DNA of 40,710 bases from Pedobacter sp. AK013 (GTDB taxonomy: Bacteria; Bacteroidota; Bacteroidia; Sphingobacteriales; Sphingobacteriaceae). A model generated the notes under the pieces. That model saw only the letters and a list, made by a program, of their open reading frames with translations. It made no database searches and had not been told where the DNA came from. Of this stretch, positions 16,178-23,924 are shown in pieces (positions within the stretch are counted from its first letter, which is position 1; each line of letters opens with the position of its first letter). The DNA lies in contig NZ_JACHCQ010000045.1 in assembly GCF_014205835.1 (NCBI RefSeq), forward strand, positions 1 to 40,710, written 5' to 3'. The position numbers were made by a program, and so were the translations under genes.

Positions 16178-18228
16178 GAACTCAGAAATATACGTTTGCG
16201 GGTCTATTCTCCGACCGCGAGCTTGAACAGTTCATCGTTCCTGAAATCCAGCGCGATTACGTATGGGAAACTTCCGATGTTGCCGACTTGCTTGGTTATA
16301 TCCGAGAGGGTTATGACGGCGGTGAGGCCGATGTGCCTTATCTCGGCTTTATTTATGCTTATGGTGACCGCGACTTTGTTTATAAGTACTTTTTGATTGA
16401 TGGGCAGCAGCGATTAACGACAATATTTCTCATGTTAATTGCGGGTTATGTGCATGCAGGCAAAAAAATACCAGAATACCTATTTGATCGGGGTCAACTG
16501 AAACTGGATTATAAAGTACGGCAGTCAACCCATGATTTTTTAAGTGCTTTAGTAAAGCATTGCCTTCAAGGGACGCTCGCACCTGATTTTTCTATAGTAG
16601 ACCAAGTCTGGTACCATGATGAATATAAAAATGACCGTTCAATAAGGCAAATGATTTCTAATTTCACGTTCATCCGCAATTGGCTAAATGAAATAAACGA
16701 TGTGCCATCGTTTATTCGTTTTATTGAAGAGCGCCTGGAGCTATCCTATTTTGATATACCCGACGGTCGGCAGGGCGAAGATTTGTATATTTATATGAAC
16801 TCCCGTGGTCGACATTTAGAGCCCAATGAAACGCTTAAGGCCAGATACTTGGCCCGGGTGGACGACAAGAAGTATTGGGGTGCTAAATGGGAACTGTGGC
16901 AGGATCTTTTTTGGAAATTTCGACTGCACAGACCGGATGCCGATGAAGGGTTCAACGACTTTTTAAAAATGTCGCAATTGATTGAGATGGCGCACCAAGG
17001 TTTAGCTTCCGACGTAATAAGTGGCTACGCTCGCGGTGCCACCGATCAGACATTGCTGCCGGAGCAGCTGCCTGAAAAGGTGGAAGATCTGCAGAAGCTG
17101 TTCGAGGCTTATCAGTGGTTGATTAAGTCGACTATTGTAAAGGAGTTTTTCAAAAAACATGAAAAAGAAGAAAATTACTTATTGCTAACACCTCCAGCAG
17201 ATCGCGCTCAGATTTTTTACTTCCGACTGCTTCCGATAATTGTATTCCTAGCCGAAACCGGCTGCCGGGTAGAAACTGTGGTAATGCGATTTATCCGGTT
17301 TTTTTATAACCTTTCCCGCAAACGCGGGAGCATCGGCAAGGATATAGGTGCACAGTTAGTCGTTGCAATACGTTTGATGCAGGAATACAGTCGTACAGAA
17401 AGTGATGTGTTTGACGTCTGTAACCTAATCGCGTATCAAAAGAGACGCACTACTTTAATAGATGATGAGGAAGTCCGTAAACTTTCACTGTACAAGCAGC
17501 CCCCAGTTGGATTGACGCGGTTAGAATTAGAGAGTTTATTCTGGGCAGTAGAGGATCACAAGGTATTCGAGGGGCAGATCGGATTCTTTTTATGGCAATA
17601 TTCAGATGCTGAAACGGGTGCATATGAACATGACCTATTTCTTGCAACCTGGGCAATGTTCCAAAAGTTGTTTCAAGAAGAGTCAGAAGGACTTATTGTT
17701 ATGGCACTTCTACATTACGGCAACACTTGGGTACGTGAATCGCCTTTTTATTATGTCAACTACAACTGTGCAGATTGGAACGGAATGGTACAAACAGAAA
17801 GAGGTGTCTATCTGATGCAGTTATTGGAAGATCTGGCCCTGAATGGATGGAAGAACCTAGATAACATCATTACAAAAAAGAGCGGCCAATATTTAAAAGC
17901 GCGAGGCTATATCACGGTGGCAGCCATTAAGGAAGAGACTGACTTCTACAAGCAGGTAAAGTTACTTGCGGTATTAGATTATTTCAGTGAGAATGAAATG
18001 TTTCCAGAAGGATATTACCATATTGCTAATGATGGGAGATATAATTGTAAAAGCTATGGCGATAAGCCCTTCTTTACAAACTCTGTGGTTATACACAATA
18101 TCAAACGATATATTGATAGTGGTTTGAATGGACGAGTGATTCATGATCTTTCTGGATTGCTGAAAAGTGAAACTAAAGTTCAGTTACTAATTGATGAGAT
18201 ACTTGCGGCGGGTCGCAAGCGTCGCTAG
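16174..18228 (+). CDS. Second DUF262 protein, without an HNH domain
   Basis: A 684-residue protein beginning with a DUF262 domain: IVPEIQRDYVWE at 21-32, LIDGQQRLTTIFLML with Asp76-Arg80, and YIYMNSRGRHLEPNETLKAR, the equivalent of the FxxxNxxGxxL block. The remaining 450 residues are helical-looking and unfamiliar. I cannot find the HxxP/IGNL-type DUF1524 nuclease motif that its partner has. It starts inside the stop of the DUF262-DUF1524 gene (ATGA at 16174-16177), so the two are made together and may form a complex, with this protein as a nuclease-free partner or sensor. The last residues EILAAGRKRR are basic. The role is inferred from context. Confidence 0.88.
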   Translation: MRTQKYTFAGLFSDRELEQFIVPEIQRDYVWETSDVADLLGYIREGYDGGEADVPYLGFIYAYGDRDFVYKYFLIDGQQRLTTIFLMLIAGYVHAGKKIPEYLFDRGQLKLDYKVRQSTHDFLSALVKHCLQGTLAPDFSIVDQVWYHDEYKNDRSIRQMISNFTFIRNWLNEINDVPSFIRFIEERLELSYFDIPDGRQGEDLYIYMNSRGRHLEPNETLKARYLARVDDKKYWGAKWELWQDLFWKFRLHRPDADEGFNDFLKMSQLIEMAHQGLASDVISGYARGATDQTLLPEQLPEKVEDLQKLFEAYQWLIKSTIVKEFFKKHEKEENYLLLTPPADRAQIFYFRLLPIIVFLAETGCRVETVVMRFIRFFYNLSRKRGSIGKDIGAQLVVAIRLMQEYSRTESDVFDVCNLIAYQKRRTTLIDDEEVRKLSLYKQPPVGLTRLELESLFWAVEDHKVFEGQIGFFLWQYSDAETGAYEHDLFLATWAMFQKLFQEESEGLIVMALLHYGNTWVRESPFYYVNYNCADWNGMVQTERGVYLMQLLEDLALNGWKNLDNIITKKSGQYLKARGYITVAAIKEETDFYKQVKLLAVLDYFSENEMFPEGYYHIANDGRYNCKSYGDKPFFTNSVVIHNIKRYIDSGLNGRVIHDLSGLLKSETKVQLLIDEILAAGRKRR

Positions 18229-18459
18229 GAAGCAATTTGGGAATCAAAAGGAATAATTTTGAATAAAGTGGTTATCTATCATATGGCAACTAGCACGAAA
18301 GAAAGAACAGATTATTAGCTATAGTCGAAGAAATTTTGCTACGTTTCAAAACAAGACGGATGTTTATCATAACTTCATTGCTCTGGTGCACTTTTCAAGA
18401 GCTGCCCCATGTCAGTGATTATCAAATAAAGCCATTTTCTCCGATTAATAAATAGCCAG

Positions 18460-19344
18460 ATGAGTACACCAAAAAACCACCATTATGTTTCCAGGGTATT
18501 AAGTAACAATTTTCTCTCTACGGATGGGAGAATCTATCGATACAGTAAGATAAGCAGAAGGATATCGGAACTAAATTCGACTAAAGGACTCTTTTCTAGT
18601 CCGTACCTCAATACTGTAATTGATGACGAAGGAAACTTGGACCACGCCTCCATTGAACATGTAATAAGTAGTCATTTCGAAAAAGACTTTCCCAAACATT
18701 ATAAAGTGATCCTGGAGATGCTTAAAGAAGACCATGAGATTGGAAAGCCTATTCCCAATTCGGAGATGGTTCTTGATTCAGTTAAAAGCATAGTGGAAAT
18801 GGGCTTTATCGGGAGAATGAGGCATCCCTTGGATATGCAGCGCACCGAAAACGTCATATTCGGGGCCATGATGACCCTAGCCGAGGGCTTGGAAGAAGGA
18901 CTTAGAAATAGCATGATTTCCCATTTTGTGAGTAAGGCTAAAGTTCCTAATAAGATCCCCCTAAATTTTCCTGAGCTATCACAAGGCATGGTTGAATTGA
19001 TGGGCGAGACCACCTATTCAATTATGCTTGCTCCAAAAGACCATTACTTTCTTCTTCCCGACTGTACTGCAGCAACCAAACGATTCAAAATGAAGGATGA
19101 TGTCATCGATGGACAGGTATTTATCAATCCTGCAATGGTAATCGGATTGGTTATAATGCCCATCAGTAGCAAGGTGGTTCTTGCTGCGACTAAAACCGAA
19201 TTTGCTCCGGATCAGGGTAACGGAACTTATATCCTTTCAGAAGAAACACTACTCAGCTATAATAGTACATTCTTCGATAACGCAATCATTGAAGTGGCGT
19301 GCGAGAATAGGGATTATTTAAAACATTTCATTAATTCGATATAA
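18460..19344 (+). CDS. DUF4238 domain protein
   Basis: A 294-residue protein with the characteristic DUF4238 opening: STPKNHHYVSRVLSNNFLST (residues 2-21), followed by DGRIYRYSK. The family's function is unknown. Members are frequently found as single genes in accessory or defence-rich regions, and the conserved H-H-Y-V near the N-terminus hints at a metal or catalytic site, which is speculative. No membrane segment or signal peptide is seen. It follows the second DUF262 gene after 231 bp without a terminator hairpin in between, so it may be read through from that operon or have its own promoter. It closes the restriction/defence block; the next gene is on the other strand. Confidence 0.8.
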   Translation: MSTPKNHHYVSRVLSNNFLSTDGRIYRYSKISRRISELNSTKGLFSSPYLNTVIDDEGNLDHASIEHVISSHFEKDFPKHYKVILEMLKEDHEIGKPIPNSEMVLDSVKSIVEMGFIGRMRHPLDMQRTENVIFGAMMTLAEGLEEGLRNSMISHFVSKAKVPNKIPLNFPELSQGMVELMGETTYSIMLAPKDHYFLLPDCTAATKRFKMKDDVIDGQVFINPAMVIGLVIMPISSKVVLAATKTEFAPDQGNGTYILSEETLLSYNSTFFDNAIIEVACENRDYLKHFINSI

Positions 19345-19433
19345 CTTAAAAGATCGGCTGGAACTTGGCAATGTCGTATGTTTCGCTTCTGATTACTTTG
19401 GGCCAAGAGTATATAGCTAATAGTAAATTATTC

Positions 19434-19796
19434 CTATTCTGATATCATCTCAACCTTGTCAAAGATAATTTCTAGCCTATCAGCCATTTTTGTGTCATCC
19501 TCTATATTGGTTCCATCAAGTAATTTCATTGCATGATAAAGTCCATGACGCATATCTATCACTTCTTTACCCTCCAGTTCCAACACATGAGTTTGCGATT
19601 CGTTTTTTTCGAGAATAGCTTCAAGCCTGGCAGCAAGTATTCTATCTGAGCCACCACCTGTGTATTTTTTAAGCTCGGTAATTGCCAATTTAACGCCGTG
19701 CTGTATGTCCAACGCATCATTTCCTTTAAGTTCTATCTTTAAGCTCTGTAATTTTTCCATATTCAATAAAGCCAGGGGGAGTTTTTTCATATTCAA
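19434..19796 (-). CDS. Hypothetical protein made of two copies of one motif
   Basis: I do not recognise a family. The 120-residue protein is an internal duplication: residues 19-64 and 69-114 align with each other. Both carry an E-L-x-G start, D-(I/M)-x-H-G in the first third and R-L-E-x-I near the end. Examples are DALDIQHGVKLAI versus EVIDMRHGLYHAM, and AARLEAILEK versus ADRLEIIFDK. Each unit is probably a short strand followed by two helices. No signal peptide or membrane segment is visible. The start at 19796 could alternatively be the Met at residue 13. It is convergent with the DUF4238 gene and divergent from the small gene before SRAP. Confidence 0.7.
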   Translation of the reverse strand: MNMKKLPLALLNMEKLQSLKIELKGNDALDIQHGVKLAITELKKYTGGGSDRILAARLEAILEKNESQTHVLELEGKEVIDMRHGLYHAMKLLDGTNIEDDTKMADRLEIIFDKVEMISE

Positions 19797-19942
19797 ATAT
19801 CGTAAAGACTAAATGCTATTTTTTACGGTTTCCCGTAATCATACAAAAAAAATGTAAAGTGAACAAGTTATGCCTTCTGAAACTAAGTTAAGTTATGGTT
19901 GTTATTAAGGAGAGAACTAAACTGTTTTTCTTAATTTTAAAT

Positions 19943-20191
19943 ATGAGGGAATTGGAGCCGCCGTTTCAAGTTGAATTGGATGGAAGCTGGATCAAGGTGT
20001 CAGAGCATGAGCTAGCGGGGAAGCGGGTCTTCCATGCATATTTCAGTGACAACAGGAAACCGTTGGCGATCACTGTTGGATTGGGGCTGAGGGACCAGAA
20101 GTTCTGGACGTCAATCCCTCAAGGTAGACAAGCTGAAGCGGAACAGATAGGGAAATTAATTGCGGAGTACATCCGTGCTAAAAAGAAATAG
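19943..20191 (+). CDS. Small hypothetical protein preceding the SRAP gene
   Basis: The start is placed at 19943 (MRELEPPFQVELDGSW), giving 82 residues. An earlier ATG at 19895 adds 16 hydrophobic residues that look unlike the rest and is a weaker choice. The product is a compact alpha/beta protein with conserved-looking FWTSIPQGRQAEAEQIGKLI near the end and a basic tail (AKKK). I know no family name. Its stop is one base before the ATG of the SRAP gene, so the pair is almost certainly co-transcribed and the protein may assist in DNA-damage handling; that is inference from position only. Confidence 0.65.
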   Translation: MRELEPPFQVELDGSWIKVSEHELAGKRVFHAYFSDNRKPLAITVGLGLRDQKFWTSIPQGRQAEAEQIGKLIAEYIRAKKK

Positions 20192-20192
20192 T

Positions 20193-21017
20193 ATGTGCTA
20201 CTACAACGGACAAAGAGTGACAAAGGCTGAGTTTATACAGTTGAAAAAACTGGAAAAAGCAGTTAGGGATTATGATTTTTTAGATAAGGGGGTGCACAAC
20301 GGGTTCAATTATGCGCCTTGCGCAATCATTGTGCCTACTGATGATCGCAGAGATTTTGAGATCCAGCAGGCCGAATGGGGATTTATTCCAGGTTATGCCA
20401 AGGATCGTGAAGAGGCGAAGAAATTCCGGGCTATATACACTACTTTGAATTTTAAAGGTGAAAATCTCTTCAAAAAAGAAGATGGGAAAAAATCGATGTG
20501 GGCAGAAGCAGGCCGTCAACGCCGTTGTCTTGTTCTGTCTACCGGCTTGGTGGAATCCATGCACGTACCTACCTATGGTAAGAAAGGGCAATTATTAAAA
20601 GCGACCGAGAAAATTCCGTACCAGGTTGGTGTGATCGGTAAGGAGTATTTTTGGTTTGCAGGTGTTTATAATGACTGGTTTGATAAAGAAGCTGGTAAAT
20701 GGATCAGAACTGTAGCTTTTGCAACTACGGCTGCAAATGGACTTATGCAGCAGATCCACAACTCCAAAAAAAGGATGCCTACTATATTAACAGACGACTT
20801 AGCTTGGGAATGGTTAATGGAAGAACCGAGCGAAGAGCGTTTAACGGAAATCGCATTAACCCAAATCCCGTCCAAATTGATGGAAGCCTGTACAATTGAT
20901 AAAGATTACCGTTTTGCAGGAGAGGCTACTCCTATTGAATATCCTGACCATCCTGCTTTGGACATGACTTTTGTAGATCAGGAAAAATTGGATTTTGATT
21001 TTTGGCGGGTTTCTTAA
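20193..21017 (+). CDS. SOS response-associated peptidase-family protein (SRAP, YedK/HMCES-like)
   Basis: A 274-residue SRAP-domain protein. SRAP proteins shield abasic sites in single-stranded DNA by forming a covalent thiazolidine link through Cys2. The start is therefore set at 20193, so that the mature protein begins Cys-Tyr-Tyr-Asn after removal of Met; a longer reading from 20160 would bury the cysteine and is rejected. Other SRAP blocks are AEWGFIPGYAKD, the RRCLVLSTGLVES strand, and HNSKKRMPTIL with the catalytic-site His-x(4)-R-M-P. The family is normally DNA-damage inducible. It lies in the same stretch as alkB and imuA-imuB-dnaE2, which suits a damage-tolerance role. Confidence 0.92.
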   Translation: MCYYNGQRVTKAEFIQLKKLEKAVRDYDFLDKGVHNGFNYAPCAIIVPTDDRRDFEIQQAEWGFIPGYAKDREEAKKFRAIYTTLNFKGENLFKKEDGKKSMWAEAGRQRRCLVLSTGLVESMHVPTYGKKGQLLKATEKIPYQVGVIGKEYFWFAGVYNDWFDKEAGKWIRTVAFATTAANGLMQQIHNSKKRMPTILTDDLAWEWLMEEPSEERLTEIALTQIPSKLMEACTIDKDYRFAGEATPIEYPDHPALDMTFVDQEKLDFDFWRVS

Positions 21018-21020
21018 TTG

Positions 21021-21284
21021 CTAAGCATAATGCGCGTCAATCGCCTCGCCAATTAAGTCCACTTCTTCTTGCTCCATTTTCCCTTCCAGAATTTTCCAGG
21101 CGTTATCGGAATCCGGAGCCAATACAGCCAGCGTATCATTATCTTTATCACGGGTGATTTTGAACGTTAGTTCATAATCCTGGTCAGGAATCTTGGTTTC
21201 CTCAACGATTATGGTGAGCGTCATTGGTTCAAGCCCTTTATTGATTTGTACTGTAACCTGAAATGTTTCCTTCTCGTGTTCCAT
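21021..21284 (-). CDS. Small hypothetical protein, convergent with SRAP
   Basis: The start is placed at 21284 (MEHEKETFQVTVQINKG), giving 87 residues; an upstream reading to 21356 adds 24 unpersuasive residues. The protein appears as a small beta-sheet domain (FQVTVQINKGLEPMTLTIIV, then a second strand pair) with an acidic helix at the end (EEVDLIGEAIDAHYA). It has no signal peptide, no membrane segment and no family I can name. Only 3 bp separate its stop from that of the SRAP gene and there is no hairpin between them, so the two transcripts must overlap. Similar short proteins are common in Sphingobacteriaceae. Confidence 0.65.
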   Translation of the reverse strand: MEHEKETFQVTVQINKGLEPMTLTIIVEETKIPDQDYELTFKITRDKDNDTLAVLAPDSDNAWKILEGKMEQEEVDLIGEAIDAHYA

Positions 21285-21385
21285 GACTGTATATTTTATA
21301 TACCTAAACACTTCGTTATCATATTTGTTAGTCGGAAATAATTGATAACAAGACAAAATGTACTATTGTGGAACAGTTTTATAGA

Positions 21386-22255
21386 CTAAGATTTCCCTGT
21401 ATCCCTGAACAAAAGGCCGCTCTTGGATAATTTAAATGTATTTTTTTCAAAAATTTCTTTCATGATCATCCATACCTGATCTACTAGCTGGAATGATTTC
21501 TTTGTACTTTCATCGCTCTCAACCAAAAATCCACTGAATTCCATTTTTTCGATCTCGACTTCAATATCGGAATAGTTTCTGATCAGTTTCCCTTTAACAT
21601 GCGGGAAGGCTAAAGTAATTGTTTTTAAAAGTTGTTCTCTTTTACCAACTTCTTTACAATAGGTATTCACAAATTGGTCAAAGGCAATTTTCCTGCCATC
21701 CGGTGTCATAATAATTGCATGACCAGGAAAGCGTAGCATCATCAGTTCGTCTTGATCGGTAATCTGGACACTACCAAAATCAATAGACGTAATCTTTGGA
21801 CGTGTGAGGGTGACACCGAGGTTTACTTCCAGTGTGCCTACGTCGATTTGCCTACCATTCGTGTCATCTTGGCCCACTTCCCGCAGTTCAACCAATTTTA
21901 TACCCAGATGATCCGCAAAGGTCAGAGTGTCTGGAGTAAATCCAGTTGTTGTAACAATGATACCGCTGGCGATATCGGCATCGCGCATGGTTTCCGAGAG
22001 CTTCATAACAACCTCTTTAGTCACCTTCTTTTTCAGAAATTTACATTCAATTGCCGTTAGGATTGTCTTATCGCCGTTGATTTGCTCGGTAAGTACATCG
22101 ATCTGATGTTTTATCCCTGATTTTCCCTGGATCTTGGATTTGCTTCCAAAGCTCCTGATCTTAATACCATATCCGGCGCCAAGCATCTTATAGATGTATT
22201 TTGTGATTTCCTCATAATCTTTCCAGTCGAGACCTATGTCTTTATCTTCAGCCAT
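21386..22255 (-). CDS. Mrr-like restriction endonuclease-fold protein
   Basis: The start is set at 22255 (MAEDKDIGLDWKDYEE), because the Mrr_cat domain begins there; the longer reading to 22351 adds 32 residues without domain sequence. The N-terminal 130 residues form a PD-(D/E)XK Mrr_cat-type domain: Glu16 in the first helix, HQIDVLTE with Asp53, and AIECKFL with Glu70 and Lys72. A helical block follows (MRDADIASGIIVTTTGFTPD). The C-terminal 160 residues are unrecognised. Mrr-type enzymes cut methylated DNA, but stand-alone Mrr_cat proteins have varied roles. It lies between damage-response genes rather than in the methyltransferase operon, so a repair-related or defensive role are both possible. 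Confidence 0.8.
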   Translation of the reverse strand: MAEDKDIGLDWKDYEEITKYIYKMLGAGYGIKIRSFGSKSKIQGKSGIKHQIDVLTEQINGDKTILTAIECKFLKKKVTKEVVMKLSETMRDADIASGIIVTTTGFTPDTLTFADHLGIKLVELREVGQDDTNGRQIDVGTLEVNLGVTLTRPKITSIDFGSVQITDQDELMMLRFPGHAIIMTPDGRKIAFDQFVNTYCKEVGKREQLLKTITLAFPHVKGKLIRNYSDIEVEIEKMEFSGFLVESDESTKKSFQLVDQVWMIMKEIFEKNTFKLSKSGLLFRDTGKS

Positions 22256-22323
22256 ATTTGTTGATGAATGCCTAAAATAATCTATTTTTCTAAATTTTAC
22301 TAGGTAATGATCATGGCCTATTA

Positions 22324-22980
22324 TTAAAACTTGGATAGACCTGATAGGCAATTATGTGATGTGGCATGGTAAACCGGTTTTGAGGATTCTGAGATCCTGA
22401 AAGTGAGGTTGATCCTGGGGCCAATGGCTCTGGTAGTTTTAGGGACGTGATGCTCATAATATTCCTGCATAGCCTCTCCCATCAACAGCAAACTTCCATG
22501 GGTTAAGGGAATGTCCAACTGCCTGATCTCTTTATTGAATTTATGCCGCACTTTAAAAATCCTGGTATCGCCAAAGGTTACCGAAGCGATGTGATGGTGC
22601 TTGCCGTCTGCTGGTAGGGTATCACTATGCCAGGCCACCGAATCTTTGCCGTCCCGGTAGAGATTTAACAGTACGCGATCAAAGTTAATTTCAGTGATCT
22701 GTTCCATTATCTTTTTAATTTCCAATAAGAGCGGTGTCCAGGCATTACCGTTTTCTCCACCGTAATATGCGGTCAGCCGGGGATCGGCAATTACCTTGTC
22801 GTACATCTTCCTTGAGCGCTGCTGCCAGGGGGATTCCTTCAGCAGCGTATTGTAGTAATTATCTGCTTCCCGCTTTACGAAAAAATGCTGCCATAGTCGC
22901 AATTCGGTATCCGGCAAGTTGAAGTCGGTATACTTCTTAATGCCGCCGTCAAACAGTTCGGTTTCTGCAAAGAGGTTCAT
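22324..22980 (-). CDS. alkB: AlkB-like 2-oxoglutarate/Fe(II)-dependent dioxygenase
   Basis: A 218-residue AlkB-family protein that removes methyl groups from N1-methyladenine and N3-methylcytosine in DNA by oxidative demethylation. The iron ligands are in VAWHSDTL (His118, Asp120) and in YYEHHVPKT (His177 or His178). The 2-oxoglutarate-binding arginines lie in PRINLTFR (Arg189, Arg195). NLYRDGKDS before the HxD is typical of the bacterial AlkB/ALKBH2-3-like branch. The tail after residue 200 is not conserved. It is transcribed away from imuA, sharing a 190-bp divergent region, so both may answer to the same damage signal. Its own start codon is close to a TATCTTTG box. Confidence 0.93.
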   Translation of the reverse strand: MNLFAETELFDGGIKKYTDFNLPDTELRLWQHFFVKREADNYYNTLLKESPWQQRSRKMYDKVIADPRLTAYYGGENGNAWTPLLLEIKKIMEQITEINFDRVLLNLYRDGKDSVAWHSDTLPADGKHHHIASVTFGDTRIFKVRHKFNKEIRQLDIPLTHGSLLLMGEAMQEYYEHHVPKTTRAIGPRINLTFRISESSKPVYHATSHNCLSGLSKF

Positions 22981-22999
22981 GAGGCAAAGATAATATATT

Positions 23000-23024
23000 T
23001 GCTAGATAACTAAAAATATTAGCA
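23000..23024. promoter_or_regulatory. Candidate operator dyad TGCTA-N15-TAGCA between alkB and imuA
   Basis: Perfect 5-bp arms (23000-23004 and 23020-23024), embedded in a wider TTTGC...GCAAA symmetry, lie in the divergent region of two damage-response genes. The arms are short and could be chance. Confidence 0.3.
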
Positions 23025-23115
23025 TTGCAAATGGTGTTTGGATTTAATAGAGCTTGATTATCAACAAAAATCAGGTAATTTTCAACATTTCATATTTTAC
23101 TAACATTTTTAGCTT

Positions 23116-23123
23116 TATGTTTG
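23116..23123 (+). promoter_or_regulatory. Bacteroidota -7 element (TATGTTTG) of imuA-imuB-dnaE2
   Basis: TATGTTTG fits TAnnTTTG and would place transcription start near 23130, ahead of both possible imuA start codons (23149 and 23173). No convincing -33 TTTG is visible. Confidence 0.5.
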
Positions 23124-23172
23124 TTGTGTATTTGAGCAGCTAATTAAAATGCTATCATTTATAGAACAAATT

Positions 23173-23919
23173 ATGGATACGAAAAAGGAAATATTTCTCA
23201 AACTGCAACAGGATATCCTCCTGTGGCAGGGCTTCAAGCCGCAGGCTACGGGTAAGGCCGAGCGTGTTGGGCTTGGAGAAATTGAGCAGGCTTTTCCTGG
23301 TGGCGTATTTCCCAAACGTGCCATCCATGAATTTATCACCGTGCTGCCGGAAGATGCTGCGGCAAGTGATGGTTTTATTGCTGGACTGTTGGCCATCCTG
23401 ATGCAGGATGGGGCAGCTTGTGTGTGGGTGAGTACTTCGCGCCGATTATTTCCTGCATCGTTAAGCACATTCAATGTAGAAGCCGAGAGGATCATTTTTA
23501 TGGATGTGAAGACAGAAAAGGACGTACTTTGGATTACCGAGGAGGCGCTGAAGTGTGAAGGACTGGCGGCCGTGGTTGCTGAATTGAATAATTTAAGTTT
23601 GATAGAATCACGTCGATTGCAGCTGGCTGTTGAGGAAAGTGGGGTAACTGGTTTTATCCTGCGAAAAGATGCCAGTAAAGCGGCAACTACTGTTGCTACG
23701 GCAAGGTGGAAGATCAGTCCCATGCTTACCGAGAATGAAGAAGGCATGCCGGGTCTAGGTTTCCCGCGTTGGCGGGTGGATTTGCTAAAAGTTCGTAACG
23801 GGAACCCAGGAAGCTGGGTGATGGAATGGGCTGGTGAGTGCTTCGAAGAAGTTAAGAACGTTAGTAAAGCAGACGATGGTTCTGTTTGGTCTGAAAGGGA
23901 GGACAGGCAAATTGGATAA
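23173..23919 (+). CDS. imuA: ImuA-like mutasome protein
   Basis: A RecA-like accessory protein of the ImuA-ImuB-DnaE2 translesion machinery. I place the start at 23173 (MDTKKEIFLKLQQDILLWQG), which matches the family beginning; an ATG at 23149 would add 8 residues. Recognisable parts are GLGEIEQAFPGGVFPKRAIH and the RecA-fold core with ACVWVSTSRRLFP and LAAVVAELNNLSLIESRRLQ. A classical Walker A lysine motif is not seen, as is usual for ImuA of this group. Only 5 bp separate it from imuB. The protein is thought to bridge the polymerase complex and RecA filaments; that is family knowledge. Identification leans partly on the neighbouring imuB and dnaE2. Confidence 0.88.
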   Translation: MDTKKEIFLKLQQDILLWQGFKPQATGKAERVGLGEIEQAFPGGVFPKRAIHEFITVLPEDAAASDGFIAGLLAILMQDGAACVWVSTSRRLFPASLSTFNVEAERIIFMDVKTEKDVLWITEEALKCEGLAAVVAELNNLSLIESRRLQLAVEESGVTGFILRKDASKAATTVATARWKISPMLTENEEGMPGLGFPRWRVDLLKVRNGNPGSWVMEWAGECFEEVKNVSKADDGSVWSEREDRQIG

Positions 23920-23924
23920 GGGTT

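Noticed and set aside
22985..22992. TATCTTTG box as the alkB promoter
   Set aside because: It lies only 4 bases before the alkB ATG, so transcription would start inside the gene; kept only as a remark.
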